DNA of 64,000 nucleotides from Hofstenia miamia (Eukaryota > Xenacoelomorpha > Acoela). Both the position numbers and the translations under genes were made by a program. Every line of letters starts with the position of its first letter. Position 1 is the stretch's first letter. Under the pieces are notes generated by a model that ran no database searches, was not told where the DNA came from, and worked only from the letters and a program-made list of their open reading frames with translations. This document shows, one piece after another, positions 1 to 10,784 of this stretch. The DNA lies in NCBI GenBank assembly GCA_004352715.1, contig SCFE01000023.1, positions 490,675-554,674 on the forward strand, given 5' to 3'.

Positions 1-1377
1 TAGTAAATTCAGATGTAATATTTTGTATTTGGCTAACCTATATTGATCAGTTTCAAAACCTTTAAAACTGACGATCTGTAATAAACTGTAATACACTGAT
101 TCAATTCGTCATTTTGTCAAGATTTTTCTTATAAATTTTTCACACTACTAATATGATCTTCAAGATATTGAGCGACATAACGTCAATTGCATTGTGAGCA
201 TTGCTAATTGTTTCTGGAAATATAATGTTGTATTTATATTATTTGGTAAATTTTTTAGATAATGATTTATATCCTTGAAATTAAAGTTATATGCAACATA
301 TGCAATACAAACATATAAATTTTATAATTATATTATATTCCGTTTCTCCCATTAATATCTGCACTGCACGCCACTGCATTTAACGCTACTTAAAACTACA
401 CAAATGCGACCTTTTTTGACCTGTGTTTATTAAAGAAAACACCAATATGGAGAAGCTGCCATGCAATGAAGACTGGCACTGAGAGAGTTAGTCATATTGA
501 AAAAGGTAGAGCGCTAAGAGATTACTTTAAAGCTTTTGCAACTGCTAACAGTGTTCCCCTGAAGAATACCTAAGGACAAAATATTTTAAGTTCATTGTTT
601 GTGAATTATTTATGCGATTATGGGGTTATATTACTGGGATTGCATGACAATTTCATAATATGTGGCAGAAATACTTTAATGAATATACATAGATAATAGT
701 TTGTGAGAATTCTTACGTAACTTTCATGATGGGAATGTAAAATTGTTTTTCAATGATGGTACTTTTCATAAATGCATTAAACTTATAATAAAAATTCTAT
801 GTACACAACAATTTATTGCTACTACTGATGGTATTCATGATAAATTTGAAATTCAGTTAGATTAACTTGAAATGGACATAGATTTATCTGCATTTGGCAT
901 AGATAAATTTGAACTTTGGTTAGATTAATTTGATGGTAAGACGCTATAGATCTGGGTGTGATCTCCACAAACTTGGAGGAATTTATGTGTATGTAGAATA
1001 GGGTGGGCCGAAAACCAAAATTTTTGAAATTCACTTATGGGGTGTAGTAAAAAGCTGTCAATGAGTAAAATACAAGGAAAAATTAAATTTCAGCTTATTC
1101 GTGCAGGATTAAGAGGTCCCACAAAGCCATTAAAGAATTCATGTATTTGTATATAAGGATACATATAATTAAATATTAATTTTCTATACATTTTTTTCAT
1201 ATAATTTCTTTGCTCAGTATTTATTACAGGTCCACAATGAATAAGAATACCATTTGTCATTAAAATTTGTTTGTATTGCAGTTTTGAACAAGTTATGAAC
1301 ACGTTTAAACAAGCATCTGAGTGAGACGCCTCAGCTGACCTTGAGATCAGTCCACTGCTACTATTGCAAGAGATACC
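1..1377. other. AT-rich noncoding stretch
   Basis: No coding segment with recognisable similarity or splice structure is seen here. Two roughly 70-codon open frames on the minus strand (about 822-1302) are dominated by AT-rich codons and show no domain. The last 60 bases before 1378 are slightly less AT-rich and could be the 5' UTR or promoter of the exon that follows, but no clear TATA box is present. Confidence 0.5.
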
Positions 1378-1631
1378 ATGGCGAGTGTGACACGCAAATC
1401 ATACGATTTTCCTGTATTTGGTGTCGTTTCTGATTTCAAATCAAACCAATTACCAACTCATTCTGATGTTATCAAATCAGTTCTATTCAGAAAACGGCAG
1501 TTAAAAATTGAAACAGGAAAATATGCATCTGTCAAAGATATCTGCAAAACATTGGGTGAAAGAATTTCATATATTTACAGTAGTGCATCCATTCCTAGTG
1601 TAACCATTCAGCGAATATCCTCCTTGCGATG
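1378..1631 (+). CDS. Candidate 5' coding exon, hypothetical protein
   Basis: The frame opens at an ATG in good context (ataccATGgcg) and reads about 84 codons of balanced, low-repeat protein. It ends at a consensus splice donor (gatg|gtaagc at 1631/1632), three codons before the in-frame stop. The protein has an FPVFG motif near residue 12, a PTHSDVIKSVLFRKRQLK block and an ASIPSVTIQRI block near its end. From memory this layout resembles the N-terminal region of uncharacterised arthropod proteins whose blocks read PTxxDVLR and ASIPxVSxxRV. That is inference and no function is known to me. The next exon would lie in or beyond the N gap that starts at 1674. It could be a transposon-derived gene rather than a host gene. 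Start and donor are the best-supported parts. Confidence 0.45.
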
Positions 1632-1673
1632 GTAAGCGATGATAGGCCTCATATTAGGGAACTTGCCTGGAGA

Positions 1674-2554
1674 NNNNNNNNNNNNNNNNNNNNNNNNNNN
1701 NNNNNNNNNNNNNNNNNNNNNNNNNNNNNNNNNNNNNNNNNNNNNNNNNNNNNNNNNNNNNNNNNNNNNNNNNNNNNNNNNNNNNNNNNNNNNNNNNNNN
1801 NNNNNNNNNNNNNNNNNNNNNNNNNNNNNNNNNNNNNNNNNNNNNNNNNNNNNNNNNNNNNNNNNNNNNNNNNNNNNNNNNNNNNNNNNNNNNNNNNNNN
1901 NNNNNNNNNNNNNNNNNNNNNNNNNNNNNNNNNNNNNNNNNNNNNNNNNNNNNNNNNNNNNNNNNNNNNNNNNNNNNNNNNNNNNNNNNNNNNNNNNNNN
2001 NNNNNNNNNNNNNNNNNNNNNNNNNNNNNNNNNNNNNNNNNNNNNNNNNNNNNNNNNNNNNNNNNNNNNNNNNNNNNNNNNNNNNNNNNNNNNNNNNNNN
2101 NNNNNNNNNNNNNNNNNNNNNNNNNNNNNNNNNNNNNNNNNNNNNNNNNNNNNNNNNNNNNNNNNNNNNNNNNNNNNNNNNNNNNNNNNNNNNNNNNNNN
2201 NNNNNNNNNNNNNNNNNNNNNNNNNNNNNNNNNNNNNNNNNNNNNNNNNNNNNNNNNNNNNNNNNNNNNNNNNNNNNNNNNNNNNNNNNNNNNNNNNNNN
2301 NNNNNNNNNNNNNNNNNNNNNNNNNNNNNNNNNNNNNNNNNNNNNNNNNNNNNNNNNNNNNNNNNNNNNNNNNNNNNNNNNNNNNNNNNNNNNNNNNNNN
2401 NNNNNNNNNNNNNNNNNNNNNNNNNNNNNNNNNNNNNNNNNNNNNNNNNNNNNNNNNNNNNNNNNNNNNNNNNNNNNNNNNNNNNNNNNNNNNNNNNNNN
2501 NNNNNNNNNNNNNNNNNNNNNNNNNNNNNNNNNNNNNNNNNNNNNNNNNNNNNN
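1674..2554. other. Assembly gap (881 N)
   Basis: A continuous run of N directly follows the candidate donor at 1631/1632. The odd length suggests a gap sized from paired reads rather than a default filler. Open frames drawn through it are meaningless. Confidence 0.99.
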
Positions 2555-2751
2555 AAAAAGCATTGATATTCTGTCGAAAAGGTGGGAAAAGAGCTAGATG
2601 TTGATTAGTTACATATTAATGTTATTATTTAAGCCATCCTATTTTTCATAAAAATTCGTGTAATTTTCAGAAAATCTTCAATAGGCATAAATGAAAAAAT
2701 CTTTTTCTAACATTTATTTTGAAAAATATTAAAAGCCAAAATATTTAGCAT

Positions 2752-2757
2752 TTTATT
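2752..2757 (-). promoter_or_regulatory. Poly(A) signal AATAAA
   Basis: The reverse complement of tttatt lies about 35 bases past the stop codon of the 79-codon minus-strand frame. The distance suits the end of a short 3' UTR, although this hexamer is common by chance in AT-rich DNA. Confidence 0.4.
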
Positions 2758-2792
2758 AGCCATCATAAAAATAAAATTAAGAGAATGTTAGA

Positions 2793-3035
2793 TTAATCTT
2801 TCTTATCACATTTACTATATCTTTCTGAATTACCACAACAACTCCAAATACCAGCTTCACTACATGGCCAACGTACCATGCTGCACATGCAGTCATCCAT
2901 GTGAAACGCAAATACCCCTCTATGGCCATTAACAGGTTTCATTTCGTTAGCATATATATTGCATCCCTCCCAAGATACTTCTTCCACATATTCAAATCCT
3001 TCCGGAATAGGAGAACCTCTTCCTGAGCTCATGGT
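2793..3035 (-). CDS. Small Cys-rich protein, likely terminal exon
   Basis: Reading on the minus strand, a pyrimidine-rich tract ending in tttag (a good 3' splice acceptor) is followed at once by ACCATGAGC and a 79-codon frame that ends in TAA at 2793. An AATAAA poly(A) signal lies just past the stop (plus-strand tttatt at 2752-2757). This is the order acceptor, start codon, stop, poly(A) signal, so it looks like the last exon of a gene whose 5' UTR, or further coding exons, lie upstream (coordinates above 3041). The protein is acidic to neutral, carries a GHRGVFAFHMDDCMCSM block, and ends in a Cys-rich tail with WPC, WSCCGNSERYSKC and KKD. Closely spaced Cys/His suggest metal binding or disulphides; that is inference. 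No signal peptide is seen. I do not recognise the family. A single N at 3046 lies near the acceptor, so the exact boundary deserves care. Confidence 0.55.
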   Translation of the reverse strand, partial: TMSSGRGSPIPEGFEYVEEVSWEGCNIYANEMKPVNGHRGVFAFHMDDCMCSMVRWPCSEAGIWSCCGNSERYSKCDKKD

Positions 3036-3292
3036 CTAAAAATAANAAAATAAAAAATTTGTGTTATTATTTTGGAAATTTTAACTCTGCAGTCCTCGAT
3101 AATTTTTCTTGCATCTCGCAAAACAAACGACTCCAAAAAGTTTCTTTGATTACTGCTTCATTGTATGGTATTTAATTATTACTGCAATCAATCTCTATGA
3201 TAATTCCGTAAGGCAAGCAAATTTTTGTAAAATTTTTATCCAAGAGTAGTTATTAGTAGTGCTAGAGAATCTTATTTTAAACAGGCTATAGC

Positions 3293-4292
3293 NNNNNNNN
3301 NNNNNNNNNNNNNNNNNNNNNNNNNNNNNNNNNNNNNNNNNNNNNNNNNNNNNNNNNNNNNNNNNNNNNNNNNNNNNNNNNNNNNNNNNNNNNNNNNNNN
3401 NNNNNNNNNNNNNNNNNNNNNNNNNNNNNNNNNNNNNNNNNNNNNNNNNNNNNNNNNNNNNNNNNNNNNNNNNNNNNNNNNNNNNNNNNNNNNNNNNNNN
3501 NNNNNNNNNNNNNNNNNNNNNNNNNNNNNNNNNNNNNNNNNNNNNNNNNNNNNNNNNNNNNNNNNNNNNNNNNNNNNNNNNNNNNNNNNNNNNNNNNNNN
3601 NNNNNNNNNNNNNNNNNNNNNNNNNNNNNNNNNNNNNNNNNNNNNNNNNNNNNNNNNNNNNNNNNNNNNNNNNNNNNNNNNNNNNNNNNNNNNNNNNNNN
3701 NNNNNNNNNNNNNNNNNNNNNNNNNNNNNNNNNNNNNNNNNNNNNNNNNNNNNNNNNNNNNNNNNNNNNNNNNNNNNNNNNNNNNNNNNNNNNNNNNNNN
3801 NNNNNNNNNNNNNNNNNNNNNNNNNNNNNNNNNNNNNNNNNNNNNNNNNNNNNNNNNNNNNNNNNNNNNNNNNNNNNNNNNNNNNNNNNNNNNNNNNNNN
3901 NNNNNNNNNNNNNNNNNNNNNNNNNNNNNNNNNNNNNNNNNNNNNNNNNNNNNNNNNNNNNNNNNNNNNNNNNNNNNNNNNNNNNNNNNNNNNNNNNNNN
4001 NNNNNNNNNNNNNNNNNNNNNNNNNNNNNNNNNNNNNNNNNNNNNNNNNNNNNNNNNNNNNNNNNNNNNNNNNNNNNNNNNNNNNNNNNNNNNNNNNNNN
4101 NNNNNNNNNNNNNNNNNNNNNNNNNNNNNNNNNNNNNNNNNNNNNNNNNNNNNNNNNNNNNNNNNNNNNNNNNNNNNNNNNNNNNNNNNNNNNNNNNNNN
4201 NNNNNNNNNNNNNNNNNNNNNNNNNNNNNNNNNNNNNNNNNNNNNNNNNNNNNNNNNNNNNNNNNNNNNNNNNNNNNNNNNNNNNNNNNNNN
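3293..4292. other. Assembly gap (exactly 1000 N)
   Basis: Exactly 1000 N, the usual default for a gap of unknown size. On the right it ends in a pure (AT)n run (4293-4316), so the unread part probably includes or borders an AT microsatellite. Confidence 0.99.
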
Positions 4293-4316
4293 ATATATAT
4301 ATATATATATATATAT
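4293..4316. repeat. (AT)n microsatellite at gap edge
   Basis: A pure AT dinucleotide tract directly abuts the N gap. It is one of many (AT)n tracts in the window, several of which border gaps. Confidence 0.95.
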
Positions 4317-7099
4317 TTCTCTAGTAGGAAGCGTCAAACTTGATAACTGAATGTGTTTGCAACCGAAAATCGTTCAAATTATTGAGTGGCCCTTCCAATA
4401 TTAGAAAATGCAACGCAACGCAACGCTCAAGCTTCATTATTTTTATGAAGTTTTTAAAATTTTAAGTGTGAATCTGGCTGATCAAATTTTCCTTATTGTA
4501 AGTAACTTCTCTGTTAATATTATTACTACTTAGTTCCATAAAAAACTGAAACAAAATTACACAATAAAAAAAAGTTATTCTAAAGAGTCAAAATTTAGTA
4601 GTATTCTAATTGCAAAACAGTAGGCTACTGAAACAATAAAATTTTCTAAACATTTAAATTTTTATAGACTTTCTCCGAAAATATTCCTTTACTTATCAAA
4701 TCAAACAAAAATACTTTTTGAATTTTGGCCGATGAACGACTGGTAATTGTACCGGCCTTTCTTGAAATTTCCACACAGCTGCAGACCGGTAAATTGCCGG
4801 TCCCGGTCGGCCAGTAGCCTGCTTCATCTCTTGTCTGGAGAAGGACATTTTCCGAAGTACACCATTCCAATGCAAATTCAAGTTGGATTGGAAATAAATA
4901 TACTTCTTTATACAAAATCACTCTTTTCTTGTAAGGCACAAGGTTCCAATCATTCAACAAGACGCGGAAAACGGGATTTCGACATTAACTAATTGGTCGT
5001 TACACCAGAAAGTACTGACACTTACTTTCAACTATTTTGCTTAATAATGAGAGCTCATTTTTTCATTTTATTGTATTCTGGAAAGCTTCAGTTGATTTTT
5101 TTGCAGTTAAACTAATTTGTCAACCACGACTTAAAATATATTAAAAAACATCCTATGCTTTAATTGTATGCACAAGTATATAAAATAAATTGAACAGATA
5201 ACGTTACTACTTGTTTCTAATCGGATTGTTGTAAAAATTTATTGAATTATTTTATAAAGCATTACAAGAATATATACCTCCCACCAATAATGAAAGAGAT
5301 ATTTTCCTATTTAAGTGGAAAAGTGTTGACCCACATATTTACAATTTTTGACGTTTGATTGTTTTTTGTTAAGCAATGTACCTAAAAATTTTTCTAGATT
5401 GCTGTAAAAAATTTCTGAATCTTTGGCACAAGCTAAATCTTTGATCAATATTTGGAAAATAATGCTATTCTTTTGAAATTTACATCCATTTGAAATACAA
5501 TATATCAGAAATAAAATGCTTCCTATCACTAATATGGTAAATATTAATTTCAAAACAGTTCAAAATGATATAAAATAAGCAACCCTATATTCCTATATTT
5601 TTATACATGAGAGAGTAAAGTAGATTCTAGCACATTATTTCGGATAATTTAATGCTAGAAAAATAAAATCTTATTGCTTTTCTCTTTCAAATAAATGATT
5701 TGATTTGCTCAAAACGAAATTGATAAATAAAAAACTTTTCAACAAAAACAGGTATGTAAAATAGTACTCGCAAGAAAAATATTTCCTCCTCTGCTTAAAA
5801 AATTTTTCGCAGCGCCATTGCTGTGATTCAGCCCCGTAGCCAGCACTATCACCTAAGGGGTGTCGACATGCATTCTGGAAGAGTTGATCAGAATTTCGAC
5901 TTTATAATTTTAACTAATATTTTACCAAAATTGTACACTGTTTGAATTTTTTTGCGTGCATGACGGGTTAGATTATCTAGTTGTGATCAAGTAAGTGACC
6001 AAAGCAGGAGACAAGCCCCGCGAAGATTCTTTAAAAATATAGAAAAATAGACCTTAGAAATGCATTTCACGACATTTTTGAGAGCAAAAGTTACAAGAAT
6101 TGAAATTATATAGTATTTTTAAAATACTCAAACACACAGTAATCTAAATTTTATTCGGCAAAAGCCGACTTCCTATAGACACTCATCATAACATGGACTC
6201 TTATACAATTGCATACTATTGTGCTCAGTAATGATCAATGTTGGACAATACCGTCAAGGATTCCATTCTAATAAATATAACAACCATTTAATGCAGATTA
6301 TTCAATATGCATGATTGTTGTTTTTATGTTTATTTCCCAGTAATTTTTTGCAGTTTTGGATATGACTTACTTAGCAGAATCGGTTTTATAGAGCAGCAGA
6401 AAATCTGGACATGAAAATTAATGATTTATTAATATTTACAATTCGTCGAGAAAACTCAAATTTTTGATCCTAGACTACTATTATCCATACGTTATCTGCA
6501 TTCCGCTCTCTAACTTGCAGACTATTAACACATGTTACAAACCAAAGAACGATAGAATGATACAAAGAGTAATGCAAAATGAGTTTTCATCTTTAAAATT
6601 GTACATATATTTGCAACACAAACACCAATTGACAAAGAGTGAGTGAACTAAATGAATTTAGCCGGACAGTGTTTAACTAACTGTAAGATAAATATACGTT
6701 TACATTCAAGTTTGTAACAGTAGATAAATATACAACTTCGTTCTTGCGGATAATCGCAACATTTTTATCAGCATTTGGATCTAATCGAAAACAAAACTAA
6801 CAAGATTCAGTCTTATCCGATTGTAGGTTCAATCTATTCTTTAGGCAAACCAGACGATAAACAAATTTACATTTTATTAGCGCATTGTAAAAACGTTTTC
6901 AAATGTCAACGGGTACATGTGTGTACCCGCCTCAAGGAGTAAATAGAGGTGTAAAATCAAACACTCAATAGGTATATTGGTTTGGACAAAGAATGTATTG
7001 CTTTACATGTATCACTTTATGTAGATAACTCTTAACTAATTCGTGTTTATTTACTTGCCAGCCATTGACTTCAAAGAGCTTACCGATTACAGACACCAA
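4317..7099. other. Noncoding, with a CCGGT-rich module near 4.75 kb
   Basis: No supported gene is seen. At about 4749-4815 there is a local GC-rich patch with repeated accgg/ccggt motifs; similar patches recur near 22.1, 22.9 and 26.9 kb and look like degraded copies of one repeat family. At about 5825-5870 a short segment contains cccgtagccagc, a sequence that also appears inverted near 22970, again consistent with a dispersed repeat end. The rest is AT-rich with short random frames. Confidence 0.4.
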
Positions 7100-7747
7100 A
7101 TTGCTTAAATCTCACCGCTTTGAGGTGGGCAAGTAGAGCGTAACTTTTACAATAACCTAGCCAATCGATAACAAACTTTATCATACCGGTAACTTTGTAG
7201 ATAATCGTGCTGGCCCAAGACCACGTTTCTAAACATTTGCTTCGTATTCCTCAACTGTATTATCTCTGCCTTAAGCCTTTGACAACAGATTAGCGCCACC
7301 TAGAGTTTCACCGAAGTGCTGGAGACTTTTTTCGCGATCTGTTCCGCCCAAGTGCTCAACGCATAAACAACTTTATCGCCAAGGTATTTTTATAGTTTAT
7401 TTGCCGTGAAATTCCGAATTAATCCACCAAATAACTCTCGTCGCTTTGCTGTGACGGTCATAAAATGTTTTATTGTTGACATTAAACGCTCATTTTATTA
7501 CGCGTCAGTGATGTGATACTTCTGCGAAATCGTTTCAAACCTACTTTACCGGGAATGCTATTAACACAAAGTAGCTAAATGTTATTGTTTGTAAGCGGGG
7601 TTTAAGAGATATGTTTAAATGATGTTATGCCATAACGATCGCAGAATAAAAATGTATGCAGTCCTATTAACCCGATTAAGGCGTCTTGATCGTAAACTAG
7701 AAGTAATAAAATACAATAAAATCTGTTAAATGTCTAACTGCTTCGCC
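7100..7747 (+). promoter_or_regulatory. CpG-containing 5' flank of a candidate first exon
   Basis: Compared with the surrounding AT-rich DNA, this stretch has many CpG dinucleotides (for example cgcgatctgttccgccc near 7333, acgcgtcag near 7500) and few long A/T runs. It ends at the ATG of the signal-peptide-like exon at 7748. That pattern fits a promoter and 5' UTR, but no clear TATA box or initiator is placed. An old unmethylated or GC-richer repeat would look similar. Confidence 0.3.
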
Positions 7748-7802
7748 ATGAAATACGTCGCTTTACTGGAGTTGTGGATTACATTTGCCGAAGTCCTACA
7801 AG
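7748..7802 (+). CDS. Candidate first coding exon encoding a signal peptide
   Basis: ATG at 7748 in a gccATGa context opens an 18-codon frame reading MKYVALLELWITFAEVLQ. A strong splice donor (caag|gtatga) follows at 7802/7803, splitting the next codon in phase 1. The sequence has a Lys after the Met and then a hydrophobic core, which is the composition of a secretory signal peptide. A short exon of signal peptide only, with a phase-1 donor, is a common first exon of secreted and membrane proteins. The mature part would be in later exons, which I could not identify downstream. Short length means chance is possible; the combination of start context, hydrophobic core, donor and CpG-richer upstream region is the support. 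Confidence 0.4.
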
Positions 7803-9816
7803 GTATGACTTCTTTCCCAAAACAGCATCCCCACTGCATACAAATATAAAGTCCATAGTTTGTACGAAACCTTCAGGATTTTGAAATTTAGATTTCCAAC
7901 TCACAGAAAACCATTAACCGGTTTAAAAATTGATGAAAAATATGAAAGCGATATCCTATGCATTTTAGGGTATTTCAGTAAAAGACCCTTCAAAAAATTC
8001 AAAGAAGCAAATATTATTTTTTGAGCACATGCGATTCGCATAGATCTGACTAGCATGCATTTTCTATGTACTGTATATGCGATTTGAATAAAATATATTT
8101 GTCCTACTTGGACATGGAAACAACTTTTACCTTGTTTTTTATTCGATGCTACAAAAATTGAAAATGAACGAATGAAAGAGCAAAATCTGGTTTTTCTCTG
8201 CCTCCCGCCCCCTTATGGAAAACATCCGTTTAAAATGATGTTTTTAATTTCTATTAATTCTACATGTGTATAATTCAAAAAAATAATGCTGTATTTTTCA
8301 ATTCTTTTGTTAACCTATGAATATTTTTTGTAATAAATCTTCAGCATTTTCAAAACATTACATATACAAAATTTATACATAGCATATTGAGTTAAACCAT
8401 TATAAAAAATTGGATTCTGACTTTAGATTTTTACTGAAAAAATGTACAGTATAAATGTACATTTTAACAATACTTTTAAAAGTAAAATGAACTGAAAAAA
8501 TGGGTCTTTTGTTCTAAAAATTATTAAATTTTAAAATGTATGCAAAAAGTTGCATCGTATTGCGATTTCAAAATCGGAAAATCATTTTAATGTGAAAAAA
8601 ATTAATCTAATCAGAATTAGAATTTTGGAAAATCACTTTTGAAAATATTCAAAATTTATCATTCTTTCTATATACATATACTTATAGTTCAACTTAATTG
8701 CAATTATTATTTATGCATATATTCATGTATAGCGTATATTAAATCATTTATGTGTGGAATATATATTACACATATATTTTATTGTTAAATTTTTTCATTA
8801 TAGTTACAAAAAATGTAATTTAACTCAATTTAATTACGAAAAATCCAATTTATTTCAAACTACAACCAAACAATAAGTATTATATTTTTTCGCAAAAATA
8901 AAGTCCAGCTTTCTTATTGTAAGCTACAGAGCAATATTTTTTTACCAATATAAGTTTCCAATGAAGAGATTCAAGCACATTCAAAATATCATCGTTACAT
9001 GTAGTTTTATTACTCAAATGAGAATGAATTTGTTTTCCTTAGAAACTACATAAAAGAACTAGAAAAAATAATATTTGCGCCGCTTGATGTCGCTAAGCAT
9101 CCTCCAATCAAATCCTCAGGATGACAAGAAAATAGAATTTTTCATGTCAAAACCCATGCTTTCAGTGCCTCTAACGGTAGTCATGCTAAATTGCACTGAT
9201 TATATACATAAAATTATTCACATATAATAAATGATCACTCATAAAAGTAATGATTGACGATAAGTGTTAAACATCAACAGTAATAATGGGCAATTGAAAA
9301 CTACAGGAGTTTGTATTTTGATAATCACTTCTTATTCAAAAAAAGTGTATTCGAAAGAAGCAAAACAAGTCACTAAGTGGTTTTTTCATCTTTAAATTAT
9401 TGGTGTATTTTCAGTTATCTGGCACAGTATATTCGTGGATACTAATTTTCGTGTAAATTCTTGTATTTTGTAAATTTTAAATTTTAATCAAAAAAAATCA
9501 AAAACGCTATTTTTACAAAAAACTCAATGTATACAGTTCAGATAAAATTCGATTAGTACATCATATATTGATATTCGCAATCTTGCTAAAGGAAAAAATA
9601 AAACACGTAAATATACTCGTTTAAAAATACTGAAATACGTTATTTTCGGTCTACACCCTGACGGAAGCGCGAACTCTCTTGAGTCTTCAGCCACTAACTG
9701 TTAAATGTCGATTTCTAAAAAAATTTTTACTTATTTTATAAACCGTTTTTAAAATACATGTATGTGAAATAATGTATTCAACAATGAGGGATGTTCCACC
9801 GCGTCCGAATTTACAG
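7803..9816. other. AT-rich noncoding stretch (possible intron)
   Basis: Very AT-rich with no open frame of note. If the exon at 7748-7802 is real, this is the start of its first intron. No second exon was recognised. Confidence 0.45.
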
Positions 9817-10112
9817 CAGGGATCGCAGCAAGAATTTGTTATTGAGGGGGCCAAAAATTCCTAAAAAAATAAATAAATATATTTTCTTGGAAGCTTGTTA
9901 ATTACCTTAGAATGGCAATGTAGTGCAAGGAAATAACCCTAGCAAAAAGTGTTGTGCTCCTCAAGCTCCTTTGAAAACCGAACGCGTTAAAATTAAATTG
10001 AAGTTCTCGCATTGTAATTCAAAGCATTAAAATACTAAAAACAAAATCTAAAAAAAATTCTTTCAGAATATTGCGGGCCTTGGCCCCTCTCATCCCGTCG
10101 ACGTGATCCCTG
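9817..10112. mobile_element. Short inverted-repeat element, hAT-like ends
   Basis: The left end reads CAGGGATCGCAGCAAG and the right end, read as reverse complement, CAGGGATCACGTCGACGGG. The first nine bases match, and a second shared block (agggggcc / gaggggcc) lies further in. A CAGGG-type terminus suggests a non-autonomous hAT element. No matching 8-bp target duplication is visible, so the exact ends are uncertain. There is no transposase inside; a 71-codon frame across it is incidental. Confidence 0.4.
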
Positions 10113-10680
10113 CACAGGAACTAACAGCATCTCATAAATTACGCTCAAAACTGATCCACAAACTATGAAATTTGTGAATGTCGTTTGTTTAAAAAACGGA
10201 ATATTTTGTGTATTGTTCGTATATTCGTGTGTCGTATAAAATTCAGCCACTAATAATATTTAAGTTAATTCCAAAAAATATGCCTAGCATAATTATATTT
10301 TAAATATAATATATTTATTCGTCTATTTTATTAACTTATATTTGACCGCACAGTTTATAACTTTTTATCAAATGTAAAATATAATTATTTACACAAAAAA
10401 ACTACTTAAAACTTACTTGTGCTAAACGTTGAAAATTTATGTTTTTCTAAAAAATAGTCATAGTTATGACACTAGTTGATCAATAAAAATGAAACCTGAG
10501 TCCTTTTTATTGTAGTGATTCAACATATGGGTATATAAATATATTTAGCCAAATAACACTAATATCGTTCATATTTAATTTATTTCATGATATTGTCCAG
10601 AAAAGTAGAAACAATGTAAATTTAATTTTTAAAATCAATTGTGATTGGCTAATAAATTCCTAAAGAAGATGTGTAAATAT
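10113..10680. other. AT-rich noncoding stretch
   Basis: Nothing beyond AT-rich sequence and short A/T runs is seen. Confidence 0.5.
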
Positions 10681-10685
10681 ACATC

Positions 10686-10784
10686 TATAAAAGTTCAAAT
10701 CTTGTTTACATCTCTAATTGACACAGTTCGATGTAATAAAGCGCCGTAAAAATATATTTAATTGTAGCAATAGATGATTCAACT
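10686..10784 (+). promoter_or_regulatory. Possible TATA promoter with a four-codon first exon
   Basis: A tataaaag box at 10686-10693 is followed about 38 bases later by cacagttcg, which resembles an arthropod initiator. An ATG at 10774 then reads three codons plus two bases before a consensus donor (aact|gtaagt at 10784/10785). An earlier ATG (10731) is followed directly by TAA. Very short coding first exons occur in some arthropod cuticle-protein genes, but no matching second exon was found, and TATA-like words are common here. Weak. Confidence 0.22.

Noticed and set aside
1629-2604. Long open frames across 1629-2604 on both strands
   Set aside because: They consist almost entirely of N; only a few codons at each edge are real.
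5311-5553. 80-codon minus-strand frame with a hydrophobic start, secreted-protein-like
   Set aside because: It has no ATG (first codon is TTG), no acceptor in front and AT-driven residue use; hydrophobic runs arise readily from TTT/ATT/TTA-rich DNA.
6910-6929. Hairpin cgggtac...gtacccg as a regulatory element
   Set aside because: Seven-base arms only, no conserved context; expected by chance at this scale.
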